Shown here: positions 1 to 11,252 of the stretch, one piece after another
How positions within the stretch are numbered: the stretch's first letter is position 1
How the letters are laid out: each line of letters begins with the position of its first letter
Assembly (NCBI RefSeq): GCF_000611645.1
Contig: NW_014013031.1
Span: 1-22,558 of the forward strand
Origin: Monoraphidium neglectum
Taxonomy: Eukaryota > Chlorophyta > Chlorophyceae > Sphaeropleales > Selenastraceae
Length of the DNA stretch: 22,558 nucleotides
Direction of reading: 5' to 3'
Position numbers and translations under genes: made by a program
The notes under the pieces: generated by a model
The model's database searches: none
Told to the model about the DNA's origin: nothing
What the model saw: only the letters and a program-made list of their open reading frames with translations

Positions 1-30
1 CCACCACCACATGTCCCCCCGTGCACCCAG

Positions 31-2611
31 ATCAAGGACGGCTTTGGCCTGCCCCTGGAGCCCAGCCAGGCCTTCTTCTTCACCACAGAGCCCAGCCCCG
101 CCATGCAGGGACCCCAGCTGTCAGCAGGCGGCGCCAGCCTCGTTCTGGAGCCTGCCCCCGGCACCCCGGCCCTGCAGTGGCCGATCGCGTCGCGGGGCAA
201 GGCGAAGTACGGCACCGACCCCACCGGCGCCGCCAGCTGGCAGGTGGCGGCCAAGGGGTACCCCGACGCGGTGCAGCTGACCGCCAGCTACGACAGTAAC
301 CTCGCGCCGACGAAGCTCGGCACGCCGAGTGAGCGGGATGGTGCCTAACAGGCTGGTGTCTGTTGTACGGATCAGGAGGCTAACGGGCAGTGTGGCACAG
401 GGGAGGGTGGGCCGAGGCGACGCGGCGCGGGGAGGGCGCGGCAGCGGAAGAGGCACCGGGGATGACGGCGCCCTTCTGCCCCAATCACCCACCTCGCGTT
501 TGTCGGGTGGTCTACTTGTGCTCTTGGATCCTCACAATCCGCCCGGCCCATCTCAATCATTCGTCCCCAACAGAGGTGGCGTTCAAGCGCAACGAGGGCG
601 TCCTCCCCAAAATCGACTACCTGCCCCTGTCCGGCGCGCCCGGCCTGCAGCTGGTCGCCAACACCCTGAAGGCCTCAAAGGGCATCAGCAGCCCCACCTA
701 CGTGTCCCAGACGTTCCTGCAGTATGCCAGCGTTTTTGTAGGGAAGGAGCTGACATCATGGGTCACTGACACCCGCGGCACGCCGCCGCCGGCGGTGGAG
801 GGGGCAGAGGTGTCGGTGTATCTGTCGGTGTATGGGAAGGTGGGTGCGTGCGTGCGTGTGCGTAAGTGTGTGCGAGCGCACGTGTGCATGACTGTGCACA
901 CATGTCGCCAGGGTTGTGGGTGCGAGATGGAATGCGCCCCCTGTGCAGGGGGAAGCACGCAGTGTTTGGCTGGGTAGGGCGTTGTCTCAATATTCGGGCT
1001 ATTTGAAAGGGCCTTTCGCTGCCAATCCCCTGCGCCTCACACGCCTCGCCTGTGCGCAGCCCGCTATCAAGGGGCCCAGCTGCACGACCGGCTCTGATGG
1101 CAGCTGCACGGTGAAGATGGACAGCCTGCTGGCCGGCAGGTGCGCACGCATGTCGCTGCACGACGCTGCAGAACCAATGCGGCGTCCTCAAGGCCAGCTC
1201 TGCTAAGGAATTCTAAGCGATTTGGACCGCACAGACATGCATGCGGAGCTGTTCAAACGACTTGCTCGGCGCATGTGTGAGCGGGAGTGCAACCCCTTTT
1301 CAGGCACCTGGCCGTTGCGCCAACCCGGCGTGCTCACCGCCGGACCCGAATACCGCAGACCTTGGAAACTTGCAGCCCACCAAATCAACAAATTTTAATA
1401 CTCAATCCATTCTAATCTGCAGGTACGGCTCCCTCACCTCGCTGGTTGAGGCCCCCGGCCACGGCCTGCTGCTCGTCAGCACCATGGACACGCCCTACAT
1501 CCCCTCCGCCGCCGACGCCGCGGCCGACGACGCGTCCAAGTGGGCGGGGCAGCTGGTGCTGGACCGCGCGCTGGTCAAGCCCGGTGACACGCTGCACGTG
1601 ACGGGTGGGTGCATGGTCACAGGGGTTTCGCGATCACGTTCACTGTGGAGGCTGGTGGACAGAGAGAACGAGCGCTGCTGGCAATTGCGATTGCAGGCGG
1701 ACAATGTCGTGCAGCTGCAGGAGAGGGGATTGCAGGTCGTTTTAATGGCACACGGGATGCGCCCACAGTTTCAAAGCCCCGCCATGCAAAGGCGAACGCC
1801 GCCTTGCCAAGCATAACGCGCTCGTGCCGCTGCACCCTTATTTTGCCCCTCAGGGTTCCTCCAGAGACGCAACGGCCTCCGCCTGTCCCTGCCGCCGGCG
1901 AGCCTTTTCTCAGCCACCCTCTCAGTCACTCCCAACTGGAACACTTCTGCGGGCGACATCGTGAGGCTCCCGGTCACGATAGAGCCGGGTTACGGCAGCC
2001 TCCACGCGAACATCAGCGTGCCCGCCTCGGCGCAGCTTGTGCAGTACGAGGTTGCGCTGTTGCTGCCGTCGACAAAGGAGGGGGCGGATGGTGTGTCCGT
2101 GGCTACAGAAACTTTCCAGACGGCGGACCCGAGGCCGCCAACAGCAGTGCTCAACCTGACTACCCCGACCTGGGTGGGCTTGGGGGTCATTTTGTATCAT
2201 GCAAGTTGTGAAGCGTGCTTAGGATGGGTCTTGAGCAGGCAGGGATCTGCTTGTTTATGAAAAGGGTTGGTGCGACTGGCTGGCTGAAATCCGTCGGATG
2301 CACCGCAAGCGCAAGCAGCGCTGGTTTGCTTTGGCTTAGTGCACCCATGAAGAACCAGGCGTGCATGGGCAGACACACCCCGCTGTTGACGCACCACTGT
2401 TGCAGGCGGTGCCAAACGGCACCGTCAAGGCGCTGATCAAGGTGACGTCATACCTGGGGGCCGACGTGTCTGACGCAATGGTCAAGATCACGTGGACCGT
2501 CCCGAAGGCTTCTGGCGCCATCAACGTCACAACAGACGCGCGGGTGCGGTGCGGAGGGCGCGGGTGTTGGGAGCACTTTGCTGTGTGTGAGTGCACACGT
2601 GAGTGTGTGTG

Positions 2612-2667
<56 letters not shown>

Positions 2668-5600
2668 GGCCCCACACGCCGGCGCCCTGAGCATTGCTTG
2701 CGTCAGGTCATGTCAGCCGCAATTGCAAGGTTTTACAAGTCTGGAGCACATACTGCAGCAATCAAACGAGCCAATCCGTGTGCCCGGCCCCGGCTGCCGC
2801 GCGCGTCTAGCAGCTCAAGCTCTGCCCGGCCCTGGCCCCCCCATGACCTCGCACCCCTCACACCTTGCCGCTCCTTCGCACCTCCCACGGCCACTACCCC
2901 CTTCCCAGGGCCGTGCCGTTGCCCTGATCCCCCTAGGGGAGCTCCCTGCTGCCAACGCCACAGTCCTCGGGGACGCCCTTCAGGTTGGTCACGCCATCCC
3001 GCCCCCCCTGCTACACCAGCTCCTCAGCCTTGCTGTGCCGCAGCCGCTGCGCACGCATACGTCGCCGGTCGCCTCCCAGCGATGCTCGCCGCGGCCGGCC
3101 AAGGGGAGCCTGTGATCCCTGAATCCTGTTTGCCTCTGACTTCTGATTCGACCCCCTCACCTTCTCTGCTGTTCATCAACACTCCAGGTGACGGCCAATT
3201 GGGTGGGCCCGACCGGCGACCCTTACACTTCCACCAAGACCGTCACGTGAGGCGCATACACTCCTGCTTTCCCTGCCAGGATAGCAAGTGCCTCTCTGTC
3301 TTCCAATCCTCCACTGCCTTGAAACTGCCTGCTTGTGTCCTTGCCTGCCCGCCTGCCCGCCTGCCCGTAATCCTGCCTCCACACCTGCCCACCTTTCAAC
3401 ACTCGGGTCACCTGCAACCCTTCGCGCCCGCACGCCTGCGAACGACCGTCCTCGACCCCTCACGCGGCCCCCAACCTCAGCATCGCCGAGGGCCCCGTGC
3501 GCAGCACGCTCGAAGCCTCCCCGACCACCGACGTGCCCGGCGTGCCGTTCATCGTGAAAGCCACCACCTTCCTGGACAACGCCGCCATCGAGGGCGTCAC
3601 CGTGGAGGTCACCCTCGCCCCCAAGAACTCGAGCAGCCTCGCCGACTGCTCCGCCGCCGAGCGGGCCGCGGTCGCGAGGCAGCGCTGCGTGGTCGTGTCT
3701 GGGAAGCCAACGGTCGGCGCGGACGGCGGCGCGTGCAGCCTCACGCTGCCGTGCGCAGCAGACCTCTTCCTGCAGGCCTGCGCTGTCTCGTATGCAAACG
3801 GGACCAAGGTCAAGGGCGGGTTTGGCGGGCGGCCGCCGTGCTCCCGGACGCCGGTCGGGCGCAACACCACTGCGTGGGCCCAGGGCCCCTGGTCCTTCCA
3901 GCCGCAGCTGTCGCTGCTCAAGGACAGGGAAAACTACACGCTGGGATCGACGGCCACCCTCAGTTTCAGCGTGCCGAGCTACGCGGGCCCAACCTCGGGC
4001 CTACTGATCTGGGGCAACTCCGACGTCCGGAAGTCCAAGAGCCTCCCGAAGATCTCGCCGGGCCCCAACAGCGTCACCATTGGCCCGCTCGGCGACGAGT
4101 GCCGCGGCGGCTGCAGGGTCGCGCTGGTCGTCTCCGTCGGCCGCAACACGGCAAAATCGGCGCCCGCCCTCCTGCCGCGCGTCCCCACCAGCCGGCTGTT
4201 CGACCCGCTCTCCCCCTACACCCTCTCGGATGCCGTGAGCCTCTCAATTCTGGGAGACAACCGGCTGGGCGTAACCGTCGCCGTGGAGGGCGCCGAGGGG
4301 CTGCGCACGCGGCAGGGGGGGTATGCACTCGCAGCCCCATATGGGGGCGTGAAGGTCACGGTGGACGTGCGGGACGCCGATGGCGGCAAGCCGGCGGCAG
4401 GCGCGCAGGTGGGGGCCAGATGGGTCGCCGCAGGGGCAGGCGCGCTCGCTGGGCGGGGAGGGGGAGTTCGGTTGCCGACCGTCCAGTGGATCAACTGCAT
4501 AACAGCTCTGCAGCAGCTGTTATGCAGTTGATTTGCTCCACCTCGCAGCTGACTTGGGTCATTCTCAAATTGCAATGTTGCTAGCGCAAGCTGTCACTCT
4601 GCCCACCTCATCAACCTGCGCTGCGATGATGCTCCCAGTTTCACACACCATTACCTACACAAACGTCACATATACACCAGCTCGTACACCAAAACTTCAC
4701 ATACTAATATGATTCAATCCCAACAGGTCACATTAGTCATTGTTGACCAGGCCATCCTGGACCTCATGCCTTATGATCTGAAGGTGGGTGGTGGCGCCGC
4801 AGCTTGGCCTGCACGCAGCAGCAGGCGGTGAGCTGGCTGTGGTGGCACGCACGGAAGCGCATCGCAATGCCGTTCATCCACCTGCAAACGTGAAGTGGCG
4901 GTTGGGTATGGCACCGCACTTCAATGAGCGAGCGTGTTGTGGTCGTGAATCGCCCGCTCTGGCCTACCTTTGCAACGTCTGGGGGATTGCAGGATCAGCC
5001 CAGTGCCATCCAGCCCAACGATGATCTCTACCTGAAGATCAAGGAGATCAACGCCAACAGGTGGGGGACACAGAGGGTCCGGAGGCAATGCATCCAAGCC
5101 TGTCTGCACAAGTTTTTGTGCAGTCAATTCAATATGATCTACGCACAAACTCACTCGCATGCGCATGCCCATGTGCACGCGCGTGCGCGCGCACACACAC
5201 ACACACACACACACGCTTGCCTGCACACGCACACCAGTGCGCGCGTGCTTGCTTTTCACAGAAAATCCACACAACACACAAACACATTCGTTGCACAATG
5301 GATAACCACACACAAGGCATAGAGCCACGCACACTGTGCACACGCATCGTCCATACCAGAGTCTTGTGCTCTCTCTTCCCACCCCATGCCTTCAGGGCCA
5401 GCCGTCAAGCCATCAACACCACGTTTGGTGTGCTGGCGCGCCGCCTGGGCTTGGACCCCTGGCTGCCCCTGGACACCACCATCACCAACAGCATGGTGGG
5501 CACACTGTCAGCACGCCTCAAACTCCCCTTACGCACGGTGAACCGGCGTGCCCCTCAAAGTCCCCTCAGTTTGACAGCTTCTTTCAGCCAGCCCCGCGGT

Positions 5601-8600
5601 GCTGCCGCTCCGCCACCCCTTGAGCCCAATTTCAACCCCACTACAGTAGCTCAACCTCGTCGGCCCGGCTGCTTTCGACAATCCAATTCCCTGCAGTCCT
5701 GGCAGCAAGGCGGGTGGGGCGAGCAGTCCTACTACCCCACTACCAACCCGGTGGATGTTCCAGATGCAACCTACCTGCCGCGCTTCGCCACACCCGTCAC
5801 TGTCACCCCCTTTTACTCGTGGTGCGCAAATTGGGGGAACGAATGCAGACTTGGCGCTGATCTGGGGGCTCAAGGTGTATCAGGGCGTTATGGGGGTGCA
5901 AGGGTGGCGTTAGTGATGGATGCGGTCAACGGGCTGACAGCAAGCCCCTTCCTTGTCTCAGCTTGGGCTGTAAATAAAGGCTTGGATCATGGCCGTTCTC
6001 AGCGTTCCGACCCTCTGAAGTCACAATGGCCACGCCTCCATGCTGCACGCAGGGGCATCACGCAGCGCTACCCGGCCAGCGCGCGCGGCAAGTCCGAGGG
6101 CAACGCGCAGCTGCGCCTCAGCGAGGACTTCAAAACGGTGCCCGTGTTCCTGGCTGTCCAGGCAGACGCTGAGGGCCGAGCCGTGGTGGAGTTCAAGGCG
6201 CCGCCCAACCTCGGGGCGTTCTCTGTGCGCGCCTACGCGGTCAGCAAGGGCGTCGCCGACGCGCCCAGCAAGTATGGCGCAAACGAGACCAGACTCGTCG
6301 TCAGGCTGCCCGTGTCGCTCACGCCGGCGCTGCCCAGGTGTGCAGTGAGGCTGGGGGACCGCTGGGTGCCATGATGTGCGTGTGGCGCATGCGGCCGGCC
6401 ACACTTGTCGCAGACGCTTGGCGGGAAGCACGCAGTGGGTGGCAGGCCAACTAAGGGTTCTGCACAGGCTTTTGCTGAAGCTCCGCTGCAGATAAAGCAT
6501 TGCCCAATGCATGTTATTTTTCCATCCGTAAAGCAATTGACCTCCCAACAATGCGGCCACCCCACTAGGATGGTGCGTGTCGGGGACGTCTTTGAGGCCG
6601 GAGTCCTCGTCACCGCCCCCGACGCCGGCGCCACCCCCATCACCGTGTCCATCAAGGCCCACGTCACCGCCTCCTCCTCCGCCGCCGGCAACGAGGAGGC
6701 CGCCGCCGCCGCCGCCAGCACCCCCGCGGGGGACGCCGACGCGGCCGCGCGCCGCAGGCGGCGGCTGCTGGCGGAGCCCGTCGTGCCCGCGGGCCCGGCA
6801 GCTGCCATCCGGCTTCTGCCCGAGGACCCGTACGCGCGCGAGGCAACCCTCAGCGGCGCAAAGCAGCAGCAAGAGGTCAGGTTCAGGTTCTCTGCCGGGG
6901 CGGTCGGGAGCGCGGGGCTGCGGTTTGATGTGTACCTGAAGGGTAGCAGCAGCTCGACGGACGCGGCTGCATACGACGTCCCCGTCCTCGGCCGCCAAGG
7001 GGAGGTGAGTCATCGAGGCGATCAACTGACGGCTTCATTGCTTTATTAGTGGAATGTGGGTGGCGGTGCTCTATTGGCCACGAAGCATTGCTGCAGTTGC
7101 ACCAATCTGCGGGCCGTGGCTTCACATTGGTCCTCATCTGCCCTCAGGGTTTCGCACGCCCTGTGTGCGCCGCAAGCGGCACCGCAGTTGGCGAACTGAG
7201 AGCGCCTTGCTAACCACCGTCGCAAAACAGGTGTTTGTTGCAACTTCGTTCGCGTTACAGCCTGGCACCAACGCGAGCGCGGGTCAGGCCGAGGGTTTGG
7301 CGCTGCCGGAGGCCGACCCTGGCAGTGGGTCTGTGGATTTGGTGGCTGGGGTTGGCAACCTGCCGTTCCTCCAGGTGCGCGTGTGTGAAAACGTGTGGAG
7401 GAAAGCGGTGGGTCAGAGGTGAAGTGAATGTATGGGTGACGGCTTGTGTGCCAATATGGGTGGCAGGGTGGATGCGTGCAGGGCGTTGCTTATGGGTGAG
7501 CATGCAAGGCAGCGAGGCAAGCACGCGATCATTCACGTGACCGTGCAAATGTCAAACCACAACCTGCCCCTCTCTCGTCAAACAGTCCAACTACGACTCG
7601 CTGGTCAAAGAAGCCAGCCGCGACCCGCCACCAGACACGTACGCGCCGCGCGCCGTCGTCACGGCGGTCCTCCCGGCCCTCCTCGCGCGCTACCAAGCCG
7701 GCGCCGCCGCCGGCGCCAACGCGACCGCCGGCGGCTGGGCCGGCAACGCGACGCAGCTTGCAGCCAGCAAGGCAGCTGTCGGGCAGCTGGCCGGGGAGCT
7801 GACGGACCCGAATCTCGGCCTGCTGTACTTCAGCCCTCAGACGCCCGGTGGGCCGGTGTACAAGCCCGATGACGCCTCGATTTCGCTCAATGGCTGGGCC
7901 GTGTGGTTGCTGGCGCAGGCGGCAGCAGGAGGCGACGAGGTGCGGCGATCCGAGCGGCTGACGTGGGTGCGCGCAGAACTCGTCTCCTCACGTAGCAACC
8001 GGCGGCCGCCGGCGATTATGACGCATGGCTGGGCCGCCGCCGGCTGCGCGGCCACCGCCGCATGAATGTGCAGGGCGGCGTGCCGCGTCATAAAACCAAT
8101 TGACCCCTGGCCTGGGCCACGCCACCCGCAGGGCCCCGCTTTCCTGGCGACCCTCCAGGCCCCCGCCGCCCGCTGGAAGGAGGCCATCGGGCGCCAGCTC
8201 ATCAAGGATGCCAAGCGCGTCAGGGCCAACCCCTACCCCAATTATGACCCCTATGGCACCCAGCGCAAGCAGACCGACCCCAAGCCGCCGCCGGCGCGGT
8301 ACCGCGACTGGGAGGACCTGTCGTGGGCGCGGCTGGCGCTGGGCGCGGGCTGGGCGCCGCCGAGCGGCACGGACGCGGGCGTCGTAGGTGGGCGGGGCGC
8401 GTGTGGCGCCGGGGGCGGGCAGGATGAGGCTATGCGGAGGAACCGCCAGAGGTCATTGCCAGCAGGCTACCGATCAGCAGCCTCATGAGGGCGCGCTTGT
8501 TGACATCTCTGCATGCGAAACGACAATCTTCCCGTGTCGGCTGGCGCGGGATCATCCTCATTTGCAAGGTCACAGCTCGGCTTTTTCAACCCGACCTGTT

Positions 8601-10033
8601 CTCTGTGCACCGCAGAGGACCTTGCCCTGCCGCGCCTCATCGCCGCCGCCACGTCGCCCCGCAACGTCTCCATCGGCACCGCCGCCCGCGTCGGCCTCGC
8701 GCTGCTCGCGGCCCCCGGCACCCCCGGCGCCAAGGACGCGGTCTCGGCGATCTCTCGGAACCTCCAAAGCCAGATCAGGGTCCAAGGGAGGACGGCCTAC
8801 GTCGCAATCTACCCCGACGCGGCGTTCTCCGCGTGGGCAGAGGACCAGGCGTGGGCGCTGGCATTCCTCACCCAGGTTGCCCCCAAGGCCGGCCCCCAAG
8901 CTACATTGATCCAGAAGCTCTCGGTCGGCGTCGCCCGCGGCCTGCGGCAGGCGGGCGTCGGCCCCCTGTGCGTCAGCAGCGGCGGCCAGACAACGGGCGT
9001 GTCGGCGGCGGCGCTCGCCGCGTACGACCAGTCGCGCGGCTCGACGGCGCCAAATGTGGCGGTGACAGTGACGGCGACCAACGCCGCCGGCGCGGAGAAG
9101 ATGCTTCTCGAGGCAAAATTCACGCCGGCCAACGCGGGGCGTGTCGAGAGCACCTCCACACCATGGGGCACGCTTCCGGCCAACGCAAGCGGGCTGTCGT
9201 TCGAGGCAGCGGGCCGCGGGGAGGTGTCAGTGGCTGCGGGCCTGAAGTTCACGCCCGCGCAGCTGCTGCCGTTCCCGACCTACCGGGGCCTGTGGGTCGA
9301 GAGGATCATCCAGACGGAGGCCGGCGAGGGCAACCTTGCCGCCGCCGCGGCCGGCAACATCGTCACGATCACCGTCCAGATCACGACGCCGGATGATCTG
9401 GGCCAGGTAATCGTCGAGGTCCTGATGCCCGGCGGCCTCGAGCCGATCGACCCTGCTGTCTACAAGGACCCCTCGCAGCAGCTGCAGTGCAACCTCGGGG
9501 ACGGCGGCGGCAGCGGCTGGTACAGCCGGTGGTTCTGGTGCCCCCAGACCCAGGTGACGCCCAGCCTCGTAAAGATCAACTACTACAACCGCCCCGCCGG
9601 GACCTCGATCGTCTCCTTCAAGGCAACGGCCGCCACCCCAGGCACGTTTGCGCTGCCGCCGGTCAAGGCGTACGCCGTCGCGCAGCCCGAGGTTATGGGC
9701 CTGTCCGCCGCCGGCACGTTCGTCGTCTGCCCCGCGCGGCCGCCGGCGGCGACGACGCCGCTAGTGAAGGACCCAGGCTTTGGCGGCGACGACGACGACG
9801 CGCGCTATGCGGCCGGCCCTGGTGGCGCCGCGGCGGGCGGCAACCCGGCTGTGTTCGGCCCCGTGCCGGCAGTCTGCGCGTCCGCGGCGGCGGCCGTCAA
9901 GCCGCCGCTGGCCGCGGCCAAGGCTTGCCCGAAGGACTGCAGCGGGAACGGCGTGTGCAACCTCAAGAGCGGCACATGCATCTGCAGCCAGGGCTTTGCT
10001 GGTGCGGACTGCTCCAAGGCAAAAGCTTCTTGA
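31..10033 (+). CDS. Alpha-2-macroglobulin family protein with C-terminal EGF-like module (5' partial, 19 exons)
   Basis: Exons inferred from GT-AG sites and matching phases: 31-328, 574-839, 1060-1139, 1423-1604, 1854-2173, 2406-2543, 2909-2983, 3188-3246, 3481-4408, 4727-4783, 4993-5060, 5396-5495, 5697-5821, 6053-6337, 6569-7004, 7231-7374, 7586-7939, 8132-8387, 8616-10033. They total 5589 nt (1862 residues plus TGA), and every junction keeps frame. Family hallmarks in order: LVLDRALVKPGDTLHVTG (residues 259-276), the macroglobulin entry motif; VTLVIVDQAILDLMPYDLK (783-801); a variable bait-like stretch (about 802-899); LSEDFKTVPVFLAVQADAEG (from 921), the A2M core; VRVGDVFEAG (996-1005); an alpha-helical toroid-like region (about 1188-1500); a C-terminal domain resembling bacterial A2Ms; and a six-cysteine EGF-like module (1828-1862). 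Family members are protease traps or surface defence proteins, and secretion is likely, but the signal-peptide end is outside the window. The usual thioester Cys-Gln motif is missing where expected, so covalent capture is unlikely. The least certain junctions are 328/574 and 5821/6053. Confidence 0.87.
2617..2666. repeat. (GT)25 microsatellite in A2M intron 2544-2908
   Basis: Fifty uninterrupted bases of GT dinucleotide sit in the first third of the intron between exons 2406-2543 and 2909-2983, following shorter interrupted TG tracts from about 2580. This is the direct cause of the cysteine/valine-rich spurious reading frames there. Such tracts are usually length-polymorphic and can form Z-DNA. 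Confidence 0.95.
4490..4532. repeat. Perfect 18-bp inverted repeat with 7-nt spacer, in A2M intron
   Basis: Left arm 4490-4507 reads ATCAACTGCATAACAGCT and right arm 4515-4532 is its exact reverse complement; the spacer is CTGCAGC. It lies inside the intron 4409-4726, about 80 nt after the donor. In RNA this would make a stable 18-bp hairpin. I see no flanking target-site duplication, so a MITE is possible but unproven. Confidence 0.9.
4702..4708 (+). promoter_or_regulatory. Candidate intron branch point (TACTAAT)
   Basis: TACTAAT lies 18 nt upstream of exon 4727-4783 and ahead of a CAACAG acceptor. It is close to the optimal eukaryotic branch-site consensus and supports the intron 4409-4726 placement that brings the diagnostic A2M motif VDQAILDL into frame. 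Short motif; function inferred from position only. Confidence 0.5.
5192..5213. repeat. (CA)11 microsatellite in A2M intron 5061-5395
   Basis: Twenty-two bases of CA dinucleotide follow an alternating purine-pyrimidine stretch (GCGCATGC, GCGCGTGCGCGC) from about 5157. The whole segment is strongly alternating Pu-Py. It is in an intron and does not encode protein in the gene model. Confidence 0.9.
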
Positions 10034-11252
10034 TTTGATCAGGCGTGCCGCCGCCTTGAAAATCTCGTCCCTAGCCCTCTCATCAGCCATCAATCAATCC
10101 CCACAGCGGCCCATTGATTGACACTGCGCTGGCTCGGACCTCAAATATTTACTGCACAGCTCATGCCATCTGCGCCGCGCGCATCTCGACATGCAGCTGC
10201 CATGGATGTTTAGTTAGTTCATGAGCCTTGCTAGCAGGGTTTGCTAGTAGATTCCTGCCTGCTTGTGCATGTAGCATCGCAAGGCTCGCGCCCTCTGCTC
10301 AAGACACTTGTTCGCAGCTGCTTGCCCCAAGTTGCACCGCCTCCCCCATGAGGAACGAGGGTTTGGCTGGGAGGGGGGCCAGTGGCCTGCGGCGCGCGGC
10401 GTGTGGCTGCTGTCAAAAAAACCATGTGGGGCTCGGCTCCTGTTGTCAAGGCAGTGTTTGATTCCCTTCGCAACGGCTGCATGATACGATTTGTCAAGCT
10501 CAGAATGTCGTCGTTTCGTTGGGCGCCCCAGAAACGCGCGGTCGTCCGCCACGAATGTGTGCGACAAGATGCCCCATGCCTGCGCCAGAGATTGCGGCGG
10601 CCCACCAGGCCGGCTTTTGCCGATGCGCATGGATGTGATACTTGCGGATGTGATGCTCTCAAGGATTGCGTGTTGGAGCGTTTGGATCCTGCACACAATC
10701 ACGTAATGCGACACGACTAGCAAGCACACGCCCTTGGGGTGCAGCGGCCCCCTTCATGTGATGTAGTCAGCAAGCGGAATACTGCAAAGCTTTCGTACCC
10801 TGTCCTTGGTCCGCTTTGCTTCTGTCCACGCTAGCTGGCCACCCAGGTCAGCCGGCCAAGTCGAGTTTCATAACCGGAGGGGTTGATCAACGAGTAACTG
10901 ACGACTGCTGCATCGCGTGCCAACCAGGAGTAACAGTAATTGGTCGACGTGCTAGCGCAGGTCTGCATGGTCCCCGCGGATCTGACATAAACGCACATCC
11001 TGGCTGACAGAGAGCTGTCTTCAGGACGTTACAGGGCCGGGCTCTGCATCGATGTGGGGCTTGCATTGGGTGCGGCAAATGGCGCTCAACCCAAAGCTTG
11101 ATCATTCACACAGCACCAGACAAAGACGTTCGGGCGTGAATGGCGTGAATGGTGGCACAACTTGTCAGTTGGAAAACCTATGGTACAGATCAACGCATGT
11201 CCTCTTCGGCGTGCGATGTCATAGAGCGGTACAAGCCCAATCAAGCCGCGCT
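10034..11252. other. Convergent intergenic region, no gene recognised
   Basis: This gap separates the A2M stop codon from the stop of the minus-strand OPR gene and must hold both 3' UTRs. Base composition is visibly less GC-rich than the flanking exons. Open frames of 112 aa (plus, 10382-10720) and 161 aa (minus, 10244-10729) exist but show no recognisable domain, so I do not call them. A 9-bp stem (10090-10098 with 10113-10121) lies 57 nt after the A2M stop. I found no TGTAA on the plus strand in the first kilobase, so the A2M poly(A) signal is not identified. Confidence 0.6.
11029..11033 (-). terminator. Candidate poly(A) signal TGTAA for the OPR gene
   Basis: On the minus strand TGTAA occurs about 220 nt downstream of the OPR stop codon. 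TGTAA is the common poly(A) signal in chlorophyte nuclear genes (established knowledge). A five-base motif occurs often by chance, so the call rests on position. Confidence 0.4.

Noticed and set aside
2578..4584. 668-aa plus-strand open frame
   Set aside because: It begins in the (GT)n microsatellite and runs through three introns in a different frame from the A2M exons, giving Arg/Pro-rich text. The alternate frame contains the conserved A2M sequence.
5822..6052. Reading straight through between exons 5697-5821 and 6053-6337 as one exon
   Set aside because: The frame is open, but the intervening peptide is unlike the A2M family, while TG/GTGCGC and CACGCAG/G sites join in phase. The junction remains one of the less certain ones.
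10244..10729. 161-aa minus-strand and 112-aa plus-strand open frames in the convergent gap
   Set aside because: They overlap each other, lack any recognisable domain or splice support, and lie where 3' UTRs are expected.
10800..10960. Possible tRNA-like folding segment
   Set aside because: No T-loop GGTTCGA-type motif and no consistent acceptor stem pairing found.
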